DNA of 64,000 bases from positions 892,340 to 956,339 of the forward strand of contig NZ_KB217483.1 in the NCBI RefSeq assembly GCF_000331305.1, read 5' to 3'. The stretch comes from Calothrix sp. PCC 7103 (GTDB lineage: Bacteria; Cyanobacteriota; Cyanobacteriia; Cyanobacteriales; Nostocaceae). Each line of letters starts with the position of its first letter. Within the stretch, counting starts at the first letter, position 1. Made by a program: the position numbers and the translations under genes. Positions 27,905 through 37,642 of this stretch are shown here, piece by piece. The notes under the pieces were generated by a model. The model was not told the DNA's origin and did not search any database. It was given only the letters and a program-made list of their open reading frames with translations.

Positions 27905-28747
27905 TTATAAATGGCGTTCTAACCAATCAATTAAATCAGATAATACCTCTTGATAACCATAATCGTCGTGAAGTTCGTGATAGCTCTCTGGATATTCTCG
28001 CAGTTCTTTATCCGCAAAAGTGATTTTTTCAAAGAATTTACGACTTCCTTCGGGTAATGTCACCTTGTCGGCGCCTGCGAGCATCATCAAAAATGGTATA
28101 TTAATATGACTCGCATGTGCTTGTACCCAAGCTAGTGTACTCGAAAACTCTGTTGATAAACGCGCAGTTCCCACAGTATGTCTCAATTTATCTTGTTGAT
28201 GATATGCAATCACTTTTTCATCACGAGCTGCTAACTTCATGTCTATACCCGTATTCATGGAAAAACGAGGATATACTTTTGAGAGGATTCTACCGATTAA
28301 AATTTTAATTGGTGAAACACCAGATTCTCCTAAAGCAGGAGTAAAAGCTATTACACCATTTAATTTCGGTTTTTCTCCTTTATACCGCAATACATAATCT
28401 AAAACTGTTAACCCTCCCAAACTGTGACCAAACAAAAATAAGGGAGTCTCCACATTCGAGGTCGCTATCAACTCTAAAAAACTTCCCACATCCTCACGAT
28501 ACTCGTTCCAAGAATTTATATACGCACGTTGACCGGGTGATTTTCCACTTCCTCGTAAATCAATACCGTATACAGCATAATTATTTGGTATTAAATGCTT
28601 TACTATATTTAAGTATACTCCACTGTGCCCCCCTAAACCGTGAATTATAGCAACTATTCCTCGCACCTCATTCTCTGGGCGCCAGGATTGGTAGTATAAT
28701 TCTGTACCATCAGCACTCTTGATTAAACTTTCGTGGCTACAAATCAT
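27905..28747 (-). CDS. Alpha/beta hydrolase, monoacylglycerol-lipase-like
   Basis: 280 residues. Nucleophile Ser109 in FGHSLGG, acid Asp227 in AGADKVT and His257 in ESYHELHDD form the triad. IIHGLGGHSG near 35 gives the oxyanion loop. The HG and HELHDD motifs match monoacylglycerol lipase and lysophospholipase relatives. No signal peptide, so it acts in the cytosol or at a membrane surface. It precedes ygfZ by 12 bp and diverges from the SDR gene at 28780, leaving 32 bp for both 5' regions. Confidence 0.88.
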   Translation of the reverse strand: MICSHESLIKSADGTELYYQSWRPENEVRGIVAIIHGLGGHSGVYLNIVKHLIPNNYAVYGIDLRGSGKSPGQRAYINSWNEYREDVGSFLELIATSNVETPLFLFGHSLGGLTVLDYVLRYKGEKPKLNGVIAFTPALGESGVSPIKILIGRILSKVYPRFSMNTGIDMKLAARDEKVIAYHQQDKLRHTVGTARLSTEFSSTLAWVQAHASHINIPFLMMLAGADKVTLPEGSRKFFEKITFADKELREYPESYHELHDDYGYQEVLSDLIDWLERHL

Positions 28748-28779
28748 TTTTTAAACTACACAGTAACTAAATAATACTA

Positions 28780-29550
28780 ATGTTATTCCTAAATCAAATC
28801 AATTCAGCAAACGCATTAATTGTAGGAGCAAGTCAAGGTATTGGCTTGGGTTTCGTCAAAAAATTACTCGATGATGGTAAAATTAATAGAATTTACGCAG
28901 CATTTCGTAACCCAGACTCTGCCACCGAATTACTACAACTCGCAACCGAAAACCCTACACGCTTAACGTGCTTAGTCATCGATGTCACTAATGAAGCGCA
29001 AATAACCGAAGGATTACAGCAAATTAAAAGTGAAGTCAAAACACTGCACTTAGTAATAAACTGTGTTGGACTACTTCATGATGGGGACTTTCAACCCGAA
29101 AAAAGCTTAAGGCACTTGAATATAGAAAATCTAACTCGTTATTTTCAGGTTAATAGTATAGGGAGTGTACTCTTAGCAAAACATCTTGTCCCCTTATTCA
29201 AACACCAAGAGAATAGTGTATTTGCAAGCATTTCCGCTAAAGTCGCCAGTATCGGCGATAATAATTTGGGTGGATGGTATGGTTATCGCGCATCGAAAAC
29301 AGCACTCAATATGTTTATGCGGAATGTTTCAATAGAGTATGCACGCAGTTGTCCTAAAAATATAGTAGTTACATTGCATCCAGGTACTACAAACACTCGT
29401 TTATCTCGTCCCTTTCAAGCAAACGTTCCACCCGAAAAACTTTTTAGTATTGAACGCACCGTCAGTCAGCTTTTAGAAGTGATTGGAAAATTAGATAAAA
29501 ATGATAGCGGTCAGTTCTTCTCGTGGGATGGTAGCAAACTACCTTGGTAA
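28780..29550 (+). CDS. Short-chain dehydrogenase/reductase (C-factor-like)
   Basis: 256 residues. The nucleotide-binding motif GASQGIG lies near 17-23, an NCVG motif near 95, and the catalytic YxxxK in YGYRASK near 168. The chain is closest in pattern to the C-factor/sniffer group of SDRs. It is divergent from the hydrolase gene with a 32-bp gap, so the two promoters overlap. The substrate is unknown. Confidence 0.85.
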   Translation: MLFLNQINSANALIVGASQGIGLGFVKKLLDDGKINRIYAAFRNPDSATELLQLATENPTRLTCLVIDVTNEAQITEGLQQIKSEVKTLHLVINCVGLLHDGDFQPEKSLRHLNIENLTRYFQVNSIGSVLLAKHLVPLFKHQENSVFASISAKVASIGDNNLGGWYGYRASKTALNMFMRNVSIEYARSCPKNIVVTLHPGTTNTRLSRPFQANVPPEKLFSIERTVSQLLEVIGKLDKNDSGQFFSWDGSKLPW

Positions 29551-29643
29551 ATTATAAACTTTGTCGCACAGGATATAGCGGCGCCTGTGCGGTCAAATTG
29601 TTTTACCACAGAGACGCAGAGTATACTGAGAGAAGACAATAAA

Positions 29644-29670
29644 CCACAAAGACACAAAGGACACAAAGGA
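29644..29670. repeat. Short tandem CACAAAGG-type repeats
   Basis: Same block as at 19473-19499, here after the SDR gene. Confidence 0.55.
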
Positions 29671-29716
29671 AAAAATATTCACAAATCTTTATGGTTATGG
29701 GCACCGCGAAATTATG

Positions 29717-30118
29717 TTATTTTTGTGGTGATGAGCGTAGCTTTCTGATTTCTTCTTTAGACATTCCTAGTGCTTTGCTTATTTCTACTTCTAGTTGCAA
29801 AATGTCGGTTGTGGAAAACTCGAATATAATTTCGGTCATAGGAAAGTCTTTAGTTTGAACCTTTACTTGCGATATTCCCCTTGTTTTATCTACTTTTACA
29901 AAAATAGCACGCGGCGCCACTATATAAGGTACTGTAACTTGAAGTGGTTTGAAGGACGATTCAAGTGGTAAATATTTTGGCGCCTTATAGTCACGATTTA
30001 ACACGGCATACATTACAATTCCACTTAGTCCCCAACAACCAAATGCGAGTAAAGGTATGGGCAACCATAACTCGAACAAAGTCGCGCGTAACTTTTTCAA
30101 TAACTTAGGTTTAAACAT
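29717..30118 (-). CDS. Small membrane-anchored protein of unknown function
   Basis: 133 residues. One hydrophobic segment (about 16-42: LWLPIPLLAFGCWGLSGIVM), then a soluble part with YIVAPRAIFVKVDK and a C-terminal helical tail (LEVEISKALGMSKEEIRKL). I do not recognise the family; it looks like a conserved cyanobacterial inner-membrane or thylakoid protein. Its ATG lies three bases from the ATG of the divergent response regulator, so its promoter must be inside that gene. Confidence 0.65.
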   Translation of the reverse strand: MFKPKLLKKLRATLFELWLPIPLLAFGCWGLSGIVMYAVLNRDYKAPKYLPLESSFKPLQVTVPYIVAPRAIFVKVDKTRGISQVKVQTKDFPMTEIIFEFSTTDILQLEVEISKALGMSKEEIRKLRSSPQK

Positions 30119-30121
30119 GTT

Positions 30122-30796
30122 ATGTTAATTTTACTAGTGGAAGACGACACTGACCAATTAGAACCGATACGTGCAGCACTCGCAAAAGTCGGACACACCG
30201 TTGACGCTGTAGAAGATGGAGACACTGCCCAATGGTTAATGTCACAAAAAGATTACGATTTATTAATTCTAGATTGGATGCTACCAAAAGTTAGCGGTAT
30301 ACAATTATGTCGGCAATATCGCAATAGTGGTAAAACATCCCCTGTCCTTATGTTGACTGCAAAAGACACCACACAAGACAAAGTTATTGGTCTAGATGCA
30401 GGCGCCGACGATTATTTAGTCAAACCAATTGATATTATAGAACTATTAGCACGAGTACGCGCCCTTGGCAGACGTTCTCCCTTATGGCAAAGCGATACAC
30501 TCACACTCTCTTCACTACATCTCGACCGTAATAACTTAACAATTACCAAACATAATACCACAACGCAACTATCTGGTCGCGAATTCCAACTTATGGAATA
30601 CCTAATGCGTCATCCCCGTCAAGTATTAACTTACACCCAAATCGAACAAGCACTTTGGGGATGGGGAGACGAACCCGAAAGCAATGCTATCACAACTTTG
30701 GTACGTAGACTCAGGCAAAGACTCCAAACCGTTGGCGCCAAAGATTGGTTAGAAAACGTTTATGGTATTGGTTATCGTCTCAACATTTCCGAATAA
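30122..30796 (+). CDS. OmpR-family response regulator
   Basis: 224 residues. Receiver domain (1-120) with the acidic pocket EDD at 7-9, phospho-acceptor Asp51 in LILDWMLP, Thr in MLTAKD and Lys in VKPID. The C-terminal winged helix (about 128-222) has LSGREFQLMEYLMRHP and the wing VYGIGYRL. No histidine kinase is adjacent, so it is an orphan. The start codons of this gene and its divergent neighbour are three bases apart, so its ribosome-binding site lies inside the other gene. Confidence 0.92.
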   Translation: MLILLVEDDTDQLEPIRAALAKVGHTVDAVEDGDTAQWLMSQKDYDLLILDWMLPKVSGIQLCRQYRNSGKTSPVLMLTAKDTTQDKVIGLDAGADDYLVKPIDIIELLARVRALGRRSPLWQSDTLTLSSLHLDRNNLTITKHNTTTQLSGREFQLMEYLMRHPRQVLTYTQIEQALWGWGDEPESNAITTLVRRLRQRLQTVGAKDWLENVYGIGYRLNISE

Positions 30797-31008
30797 AACC
30801 CCATCTGCTACATCCGTTATATGCGTTGCCAAGCTTCATCTAAAATTTAAATATTAGTTAAAACAAACCAAGTATTTTCACTGAGCTAACTAAGTATTAA
30901 AACAAGTTATAGTTCAAGAGTTAATTTTCTTTCATTATATAAACCCGTGATAGTACAGGCTTTAATGTCTATGCTGCGCGATATTGTTATGTGTATTTAC
31001 AGGAATAA

Positions 31009-34000
31009 ATGGACAGTTTAGATTTAAATCGTTTATCAGGTACGCAACTTATAACTTCTCCTTTAAATACAAACCTACCGGGAGAATTACAAAGTTTTAT
31101 TAGCTTTAGTGCCAGTAGTGCTAATATTGCTCCTATACTTCGTGATACAACAGTCACTCTACTCCCTGTTTCTGAAGATGCTCAGGCGCCTGTTGGAAGT
31201 GTTGGTACTCCAATTTCCTCTATTATTAACTTTAATAATGTCACTGATAACGGGCAAATTGGTATTGCCATTACTGAAGTCGGTACTGGCAGTAACGGTA
31301 CTTGGTATTTTACTACCGATGGTGGCAGAGCATGGGCACCACTCGGTGAGGTCTCTGAAAGCAGTGCGCGTTTATTATTAGCAAATTTAAATAGTCGTAT
31401 TTACTTCCAACCAGTTGCTGATTATAACGGTTTTATTAGTCGTGCCATAACTTTCCGTGCTTGGGATAATACTGATGGAACCGCAGGTAATACAGCAAAT
31501 GTCGCTACTAATGGAGGAACTACAGCGTTCAGTAACACTACAGATACTGCTTCTCTACAAGTTCAGGCAGTTAATGATGCTCCTGTAAATACTGTTCCTG
31601 TTTCTACTCAAACTTCACGTATTGGCTTCAATGAAGATACAGAGTTTGCTTTTAAAGATGATAACGCAATTCGAGTGGCGGATATCGATGCTGGTAATGG
31701 CGCCATTGATGTCACGGTGAATGCTACTAGTGGTACACTATTCCTCTCAGACTCCATTATTCCAAACCCCACCAATACAATATCTATATCAGGTACTCTC
31801 GCCAGTATCAACGCTACTCTCGACAAATTGGTTTACAAACCTATTAAAGATTATAACGGTGCCGTTAATATTCGAGTTTTTACTACAGACCGTGGAAATA
31901 CGGGTGGTACTCAAAGAAGCGATGAAGATACTATTTATTTAAATGTCTTACCTGTGAATGATGCACCTACATTCACAAAAGGTTTTAATGAGACTGTTGA
32001 TGAAGACTTTGGTGTACGAACTGTTACTTGGGCTACTAATATATCTAAAGGTGCTAGTAACGAATCTAATCAAACAGTCGCTTTCAACGTCATCATCAGT
32101 CCCGAAGATAGTAAACTATTCCAGAGTATACCAACTATCGATGCCAATGGTACGCTTCGCTACACACCGAAAGCAAATATGTCTGGAACAGCGAATGTCA
32201 CAGTTTTTCTCACAGACAGTGAAAACGCTGAATCAAAACGAGAATCATTTTCTATTACCATTAACCCCGTCAATGACCCTCCTGTTAATTTAATTCCCTT
32301 ACAACTTCAAACAGTACTAGAAGATTCTGTACTCACTTTCTCTAATGCCCGTAATAATACCATCAGTATCACTGATATTGATAATCCAGGCGCCGGAATT
32401 ATGCAGCTTCTAGTCGAGGCGCCTAACGGTATACTAGAAGTGGCGCAAACTACCGACTTAAATATTCGCAACAATAAAACAGGTTCGGTAACCTTAACTG
32501 GTACTCTCGAAAAAATCAATGCTGGGTTAGATGGTTTACAATTTACACCCAACAAAGACTTTAACGGTAGAACCTTAGTTAAGATTACTACGAATGACCA
32601 AGGTAATACCGGAAAAGGCCCCGCATATACAGTTAGTAATGATATTAATATAGATGTCATCGCAGTTAACGACGCACCTCGCTTCACTAAGGGTGATAAT
32701 CAACTCGTTAAAGAAGACACACCATCACAGAGTATACCTTGGGCAACTGCTATTTCTCCTGGCGCCACAAATGAAACTGGTCAATCTTTAAAATTCAATG
32801 TCACGAACGATAATAATTCTCTATTTTCCGTTCAACCTCAAATTTCTGCCAACGGTATTCTCTTTTATACATTGGCAAAAGATAAAAATACATTGGCAAA
32901 AGATAAAAATGGTGTAGCGAATGTGACGGTAGCGAATGTGACGGTAGTGCTAGAAGATGGTGGTGATAACAGTGATGGAGGTATAAGTCTATCTAGAGAA
33001 GAAACCTTTACCATCACCGTCACCCCAGTTAATGATAGTCCCACAAATAGAGTTCCAAATACGCAAACAATTTTGGAAGACTCAGAGTTGGTGTTTACCG
33101 ATGATAAGCTTATTTCCATCAGCGATATCGATATCGATATTAATATTGATGTAGGTAATAACCCAGTACAAGTTAGAGTCATCGCTAATAATGGCATATT
33201 GACTTGGAATGATAGTAAAACTCTTACCACTGCACAAGGAAAAGGAACAGGTGTTGTCACCCTTACAGGAAAACTCGCCGATATTAATTCTGACCTAAAT
33301 GGTTTAACCTTTAAACCCAGTACTAACTTTATCGGGTTCACAACTATTCAAGTTATTACCAATGACCAAGGTAGTATAGGTGATGGACAAGCATGGCAAA
33401 CTTCTAGCAATATTGGAGTTGTAGTCAACCCAGTCAATGATGTTCCTAGCTTTACTATAGGTGGTGATATTCCCGTTGACGAAGATGCTGGTTTACAGCA
33501 AATAGTTGGTTGGGCAACTAGAGTTAATACTGGTGCTGCGGATGAATTTCAGAGTTTACAATTTAACGTTAGAAACAGCAATAATGCGTTATTTGCTGAA
33601 CAACCAAGAATTTCTGTAAATGGTTCGTTAGGTACGCTTATTTTTAGAACTGCTCCAAATGCGAATGGGACTGCAAAAGTATTTGTCAGTTTGCGAGATA
33701 CTGGTGGTACACGAGATAATGGTGTTGATACTTCTGTAGAACAAGAGTTTACTATTAATGTCGGCGCCGTTAATGATGCTCCGATTAATCGTGTTCCAAC
33801 TCCTCAAACAATGGATGAAGATAATACAATTGTTTTCTCTGCACTTGGTGGTGTTAATAATGCAATTACTGTTAGCGATGTAGATGTAGATTTAGAAGGA
33901 CTTGCATTAGAAACAACAATATCTACAGAGAATGGAACTCTCAGCGTAACTAACACGAGTGAACTTACCAGTTCTAGTAGTACTCCTGGTAGCATTACTT

Positions 34001-36813
34001 TGGTTGGAACGGTAAATGCCATTAACAAAGCTTTGGATGGTTTAACTTTTACACCTACAGCTAATTTTAATGGTGTAGCGAAAATTCAGGTAACAACTAA
34101 CGACCAAGGTAATACTGGAAGTGGTGGCGCCCTTAAAGATACAGATATAATTATAGTTAACGTCAACCCAGTCAACGACGCACCAACCTTTACTAAAGGC
34201 GCCGACATTCCTCCTATATCTGAAGACGCAGAGCGGTATAATGAAACTTGGGCTACAGAAATTACCACTGGTCTATTAGACGATACCAGACAAAAATTAA
34301 CCTTTATCGTCACCAATACTGACAATTCTTTATTCAGCGAACAACCAAGCATTTCGACAGATGGCAAATTAACCTTTAAATCTGCTGTTAATGCAAATGG
34401 AGAAGCAACTGTTACAGTGCAATTGCAAGATGATGGGGGTGTGTTGAAGGGTGGTAAAGATACTTCAAACCCAGTTACTTTCAAAATTACAGTTAATGCA
34501 GTAAACGATGCTCCGGTCAATAATATTCCTAGTATAGTGCAAACAATTACTGAGGATGGTTTAGCTTTGGCTGTTTTCTCAGTTAATACAGGAAACGCGA
34601 TAACTATTACAGAAGTAGACAAAGAGCCAAATGCGACGGTTCAAATTAATCTGTCTTCGGAAGATGGTACAATCAAACTGGCGCTGCCGAGTGCTGATTT
34701 TTCGAGTAATGTATCTTTAACTGGCGCCTTAAGTGATATTAACCGTGCATTGGATGGTTTAACATTCAAACCAAACCTCAACTTTAACGGTGAAGCTAAA
34801 ATTAGAATAGCCAGCAGTAAGCAGGGAATGGAAGATGTAGATATTATAAAAGTAAACGTCACCCCTGTAAATGATGCACCCACCGTTATACCAGGAGCAA
34901 AGTTATCAAGATCAGCAGGTGCTTCGTTTAACATTCCAACATGGGCAACATTTACTGCTGGTCCAGATAATGAGTCTGCACAACAAGTATCTGAGTACAT
35001 AGTTAGAGTTATTAGTAACCCTACAGTATTTTCTGGTAGACCAGTCATCGATAGACAAGGTAACTTAATTTTTAGTACCGCAAGAGATATTAAAACTTCT
35101 ACTACGGCAACTATTGGAGTCAGAGTTCGAGATAATGGTGGAACGAACTTGGGTGGAGTCGATACTTCAGAGGAAAAAACCTTTGAGATTACAGTTGACC
35201 CAATTCAGGTTAATATATCTACTGCTACAGAATTTATCGAAGAAGGAAATAGTGGAACAACAGATTACGACTTTGACGTTCGTTTATCAGGCGCCAGTAA
35301 CGAAACAGTGACCGTTGAATATTTTACCGTAGATGAGACTGCAACGGGCGCCGATAAAGATTATCAAGAAGCTTCAGGAACAGTCACCTTTAGACCTGGA
35401 GAAACGAGTAAAACAGTAAAAGTCAAAATCAACGGTGATACTAAGTTTGAAACCGACCAAACCTTCCGAGTTAACTTGTCAGAACCTAGAAACGTAGATT
35501 TGGGAACAACAACGAGTGTAGTTGGTAAAATCAAAGACGATGACACCAAACCTGTAATTAGTATTGGTGACGCTTATAGTCGAGAAGGTAAATCAACTTT
35601 AGAAATTCCAGTTGGTTTATCAAATGCCAGTGACGAACAAGTAACCGTAGACTACATTGTAACAGATGGTACCGCTACAGCAGACAAAGACTATATAGCA
35701 GGCGCCAGTGTTGCGGTAGTATTTGCACCAGGTGAAATTAGTAAAACCATCAGTATCCCCATAAATAATGATGATATTTTTGAAACAAACGAAACATTCT
35801 TTGTAGAACTGAAAGACCCCACTAACGGTACAATATCAACAACAGCGAATAAAGCGACAGCAAAAATAATCAACGATGATGCCAAAAATACCACCGATTT
35901 CAATAATGATGGTTATAGCGATATAGTATTGCGTAACTATCGAACAGGTGAAAACATCATCTGGTTCATGAACAACTTTACAATCGATAAAAGTGTAATC
36001 ATTGACCGACAGCAAGATACCAACTGGGTATTAGAAGGAGTTGCGGACTTTACAACCGAAGGAAAACTAGATTTTCTGTACCGCAACTATAAAACAGGTG
36101 AAAACGAAATATGGATGATGGATGGTACACAACGTCTGCAAGTACTGCCATTGTTAAAATTAACTGACACGAACTGGGAAATTAAAGCAGTCCAAGATTT
36201 TAACGGCGACCGTAAAACCGATATTATGTGGTATAATGCCAAAACTAGTGAAAGTATGATTTGGCAAATGAACGGGCCAACAATTTCCAGAAGTATATCA
36301 TTACCAAAAGTCACATCTACACCTTTAAATGTAGAACTGAATGTAGAACTAGTTGCCGATTTAAGTGGTGATGGTAAAGCTGATATTATATGGCGTAATG
36401 AAAGAACAGGCGCCAGTACAGCTTGGGTAATGGGTGACACAACCGTACAAAAAGAAATTACGCTCGAAGCTTCAGCAGATGCGAATATTCACATACAAGG
36501 AGCAGGAGACTTTAACAACGACGGTAAACTGGACATAGTAGCAAGTAACTACCTAACAGGTGAAAATACCGTTTGGTACTTAGATAACACTGCGAACGAA
36601 ATTAAAATTACAACCAAAGCAATACTACCAACTAATGGCGCCAACATGAGAATAGAGCAAATTACCGACTTCGACAACGACGGTAACTTAGACTTTCTCT
36701 ATCGTGATTTTAGTACAGGAGAGAATGAAATTTGGCGTATGAAAGGCGCCGAACGTGACCAAATTATCAAATTACCCAAACTTCGCGAAAATTTCTGGGA
36801 GGTTTCTGTGTAA
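31009..36813 (+). CDS. Giant modular surface protein: tandem-95/cadherin-like, Calx-beta and FG-GAP/VCBS repeats
   Basis: 1934 residues, no Sec signal peptide, so type I-type export is likely. Residues about 190-1385 are about ten Ig/cadherin-like domains, each starting VND(A/V/S/P)P. They alternate between an N-x-x-P type and an FTKG type, giving a two-domain unit of about 210 residues. Two Calx-beta domains follow (about 1400-1620; EEGNSGTTDYDF and REGKSTLEIPV) and then FG-GAP/VCBS-like repeats (about 1625-1934; DFNNDGYSDIV, NGDRKTDIMW, SGDGKADIIW). Acidic DxNxDG loops suggest calcium binding. In-frame slippage duplications occur at 32868-32943 and 36328-36351. Ends with a 28-bp palindrome after the stop. 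Likely adhesion or matrix protein. Confidence 0.9.
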   Translation: MDSLDLNRLSGTQLITSPLNTNLPGELQSFISFSASSANIAPILRDTTVTLLPVSEDAQAPVGSVGTPISSIINFNNVTDNGQIGIAITEVGTGSNGTWYFTTDGGRAWAPLGEVSESSARLLLANLNSRIYFQPVADYNGFISRAITFRAWDNTDGTAGNTANVATNGGTTAFSNTTDTASLQVQAVNDAPVNTVPVSTQTSRIGFNEDTEFAFKDDNAIRVADIDAGNGAIDVTVNATSGTLFLSDSIIPNPTNTISISGTLASINATLDKLVYKPIKDYNGAVNIRVFTTDRGNTGGTQRSDEDTIYLNVLPVNDAPTFTKGFNETVDEDFGVRTVTWATNISKGASNESNQTVAFNVIISPEDSKLFQSIPTIDANGTLRYTPKANMSGTANVTVFLTDSENAESKRESFSITINPVNDPPVNLIPLQLQTVLEDSVLTFSNARNNTISITDIDNPGAGIMQLLVEAPNGILEVAQTTDLNIRNNKTGSVTLTGTLEKINAGLDGLQFTPNKDFNGRTLVKITTNDQGNTGKGPAYTVSNDINIDVIAVNDAPRFTKGDNQLVKEDTPSQSIPWATAISPGATNETGQSLKFNVTNDNNSLFSVQPQISANGILFYTLAKDKNTLAKDKNGVANVTVANVTVVLEDGGDNSDGGISLSREETFTITVTPVNDSPTNRVPNTQTILEDSELVFTDDKLISISDIDIDINIDVGNNPVQVRVIANNGILTWNDSKTLTTAQGKGTGVVTLTGKLADINSDLNGLTFKPSTNFIGFTTIQVITNDQGSIGDGQAWQTSSNIGVVVNPVNDVPSFTIGGDIPVDEDAGLQQIVGWATRVNTGAADEFQSLQFNVRNSNNALFAEQPRISVNGSLGTLIFRTAPNANGTAKVFVSLRDTGGTRDNGVDTSVEQEFTINVGAVNDAPINRVPTPQTMDEDNTIVFSALGGVNNAITVSDVDVDLEGLALETTISTENGTLSVTNTSELTSSSSTPGSITLVGTVNAINKALDGLTFTPTANFNGVAKIQVTTNDQGNTGSGGALKDTDIIIVNVNPVNDAPTFTKGADIPPISEDAERYNETWATEITTGLLDDTRQKLTFIVTNTDNSLFSEQPSISTDGKLTFKSAVNANGEATVTVQLQDDGGVLKGGKDTSNPVTFKITVNAVNDAPVNNIPSIVQTITEDGLALAVFSVNTGNAITITEVDKEPNATVQINLSSEDGTIKLALPSADFSSNVSLTGALSDINRALDGLTFKPNLNFNGEAKIRIASSKQGMEDVDIIKVNVTPVNDAPTVIPGAKLSRSAGASFNIPTWATFTAGPDNESAQQVSEYIVRVISNPTVFSGRPVIDRQGNLIFSTARDIKTSTTATIGVRVRDNGGTNLGGVDTSEEKTFEITVDPIQVNISTATEFIEEGNSGTTDYDFDVRLSGASNETVTVEYFTVDETATGADKDYQEASGTVTFRPGETSKTVKVKINGDTKFETDQTFRVNLSEPRNVDLGTTTSVVGKIKDDDTKPVISIGDAYSREGKSTLEIPVGLSNASDEQVTVDYIVTDGTATADKDYIAGASVAVVFAPGEISKTISIPINNDDIFETNETFFVELKDPTNGTISTTANKATAKIINDDAKNTTDFNNDGYSDIVLRNYRTGENIIWFMNNFTIDKSVIIDRQQDTNWVLEGVADFTTEGKLDFLYRNYKTGENEIWMMDGTQRLQVLPLLKLTDTNWEIKAVQDFNGDRKTDIMWYNAKTSESMIWQMNGPTISRSISLPKVTSTPLNVELNVELVADLSGDGKADIIWRNERTGASTAWVMGDTTVQKEITLEASADANIHIQGAGDFNNDGKLDIVASNYLTGENTVWYLDNTANEIKITTKAILPTNGANMRIEQITDFDNDGNLDFLYRDFSTGENEIWRMKGAERDQIIKLPKLRENFWEVSV
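32868..32943. repeat. In-frame tandem duplications inside the giant gene
   Basis: A 21-bp unit (TACATTGGCAAAAGATAAAAA minus its last base) occurs twice at 32868-32909, giving TLAKDKN twice. A 15-bp unit occurs twice at 32914-32943, giving VANVT twice. A 12-bp pair lies at 36328-36351. All keep the frame. Confidence 0.75.
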
Positions 36814-36831
36814 TATTGTTAGCGTAGAGAC

Positions 36832-36859
36832 GTAGAGACTAAACATGTTTAGTCTCTAC
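36832..36859. terminator. 28-bp perfect palindrome after the giant gene
   Basis: GTAGAGACTAAACA and TGTTTAGTCTCTAC form 14-bp perfect arms with no spacer. It lies 18 bp after the stop and belongs to the GTAGAGAC hairpin family. No T run, so it may block by structure only. Confidence 0.55.
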
Positions 36860-37062
36860 ATTACGTTCAATCTACCCACAGTTAGAAAAAATATTTTACA
36901 AATATACTCAAAAAGATTTTATCAAATTACGGAATTTTACCATAAGGTCGTGAAGTTAGTTAATAGAAGCACAGGGCATTAATCGTCTACTTCAATAAAA
37001 GTTACAAAATTTATTAAATTGTTTATCTAATTACAAAATTTTATTATAAGGGGCGTGGCGAT

Positions 37063-37605
37063 ATGATAGTCAACGACCGTAGAAACTCTGTATCTAGATT
37101 AATATTACTGACGGCTATTTCCGTTTTGGCTACATTAAACATAGTACCCCAAGAAGCTATATCGGCGCCTATACCAACACCCACACCCACACCCACAGTA
37201 TCAAAGTCAGAGAAAATAACTCGAAAAATCAACGAGTTAAAGCAGTCACAGGAACGTTGGATAGAAATAAATCTTAAACAGCAAAAATTAACTGCTTGGG
37301 AAGGAAATAAGGTTATATACCAAGTTACTGTTTCAAGTGGTAAAAAGTCTACTCCTACACTCACGGGAGTTTACGCTGTTCAAACTAAACTACGTAAAGC
37401 CAGAATGCGTGGCGCCGACTATAATATTCCTGATGTACCTTATACAATGTACTACGACGGCAACTATGCAATTCACGGTGCCTACTGGCATAATAACTTT
37501 GGTACACCCGTCAGTCACGGTTGCGTCAACCTACCACCAAAAAAAGCACAACTAGTATTCAACTGGGCAAAAGTCGGAACCCCTGTAGTCGTTCGCAGAA
37601 ATTAA
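37063..37605 (+). CDS. L,D-transpeptidase (YkuD domain)
   Basis: 180 residues; AGGGG lies upstream of the ATG. Signal peptide about 1-34, then a PTPTPTPT spacer coded by a CACCCA repeat, and the YkuD domain (about 66-180). Catalytic motif: His138, His152 and Cys154 in SHGCVNL. These enzymes make 3-3 cross-links in peptidoglycan or attach proteins to it, using the acyl-Cys. Transcribed alone, 249 bp after the giant surface protein. It acts in the periplasm. Confidence 0.92.
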   Translation: MIVNDRRNSVSRLILLTAISVLATLNIVPQEAISAPIPTPTPTPTVSKSEKITRKINELKQSQERWIEINLKQQKLTAWEGNKVIYQVTVSSGKKSTPTLTGVYAVQTKLRKARMRGADYNIPDVPYTMYYDGNYAIHGAYWHNNFGTPVSHGCVNLPPKKAQLVFNWAKVGTPVVVRRN

Positions 37606-37642
37606 TCTATGATTTTTGTGCGCCATTGGCGCACAAATTTGT

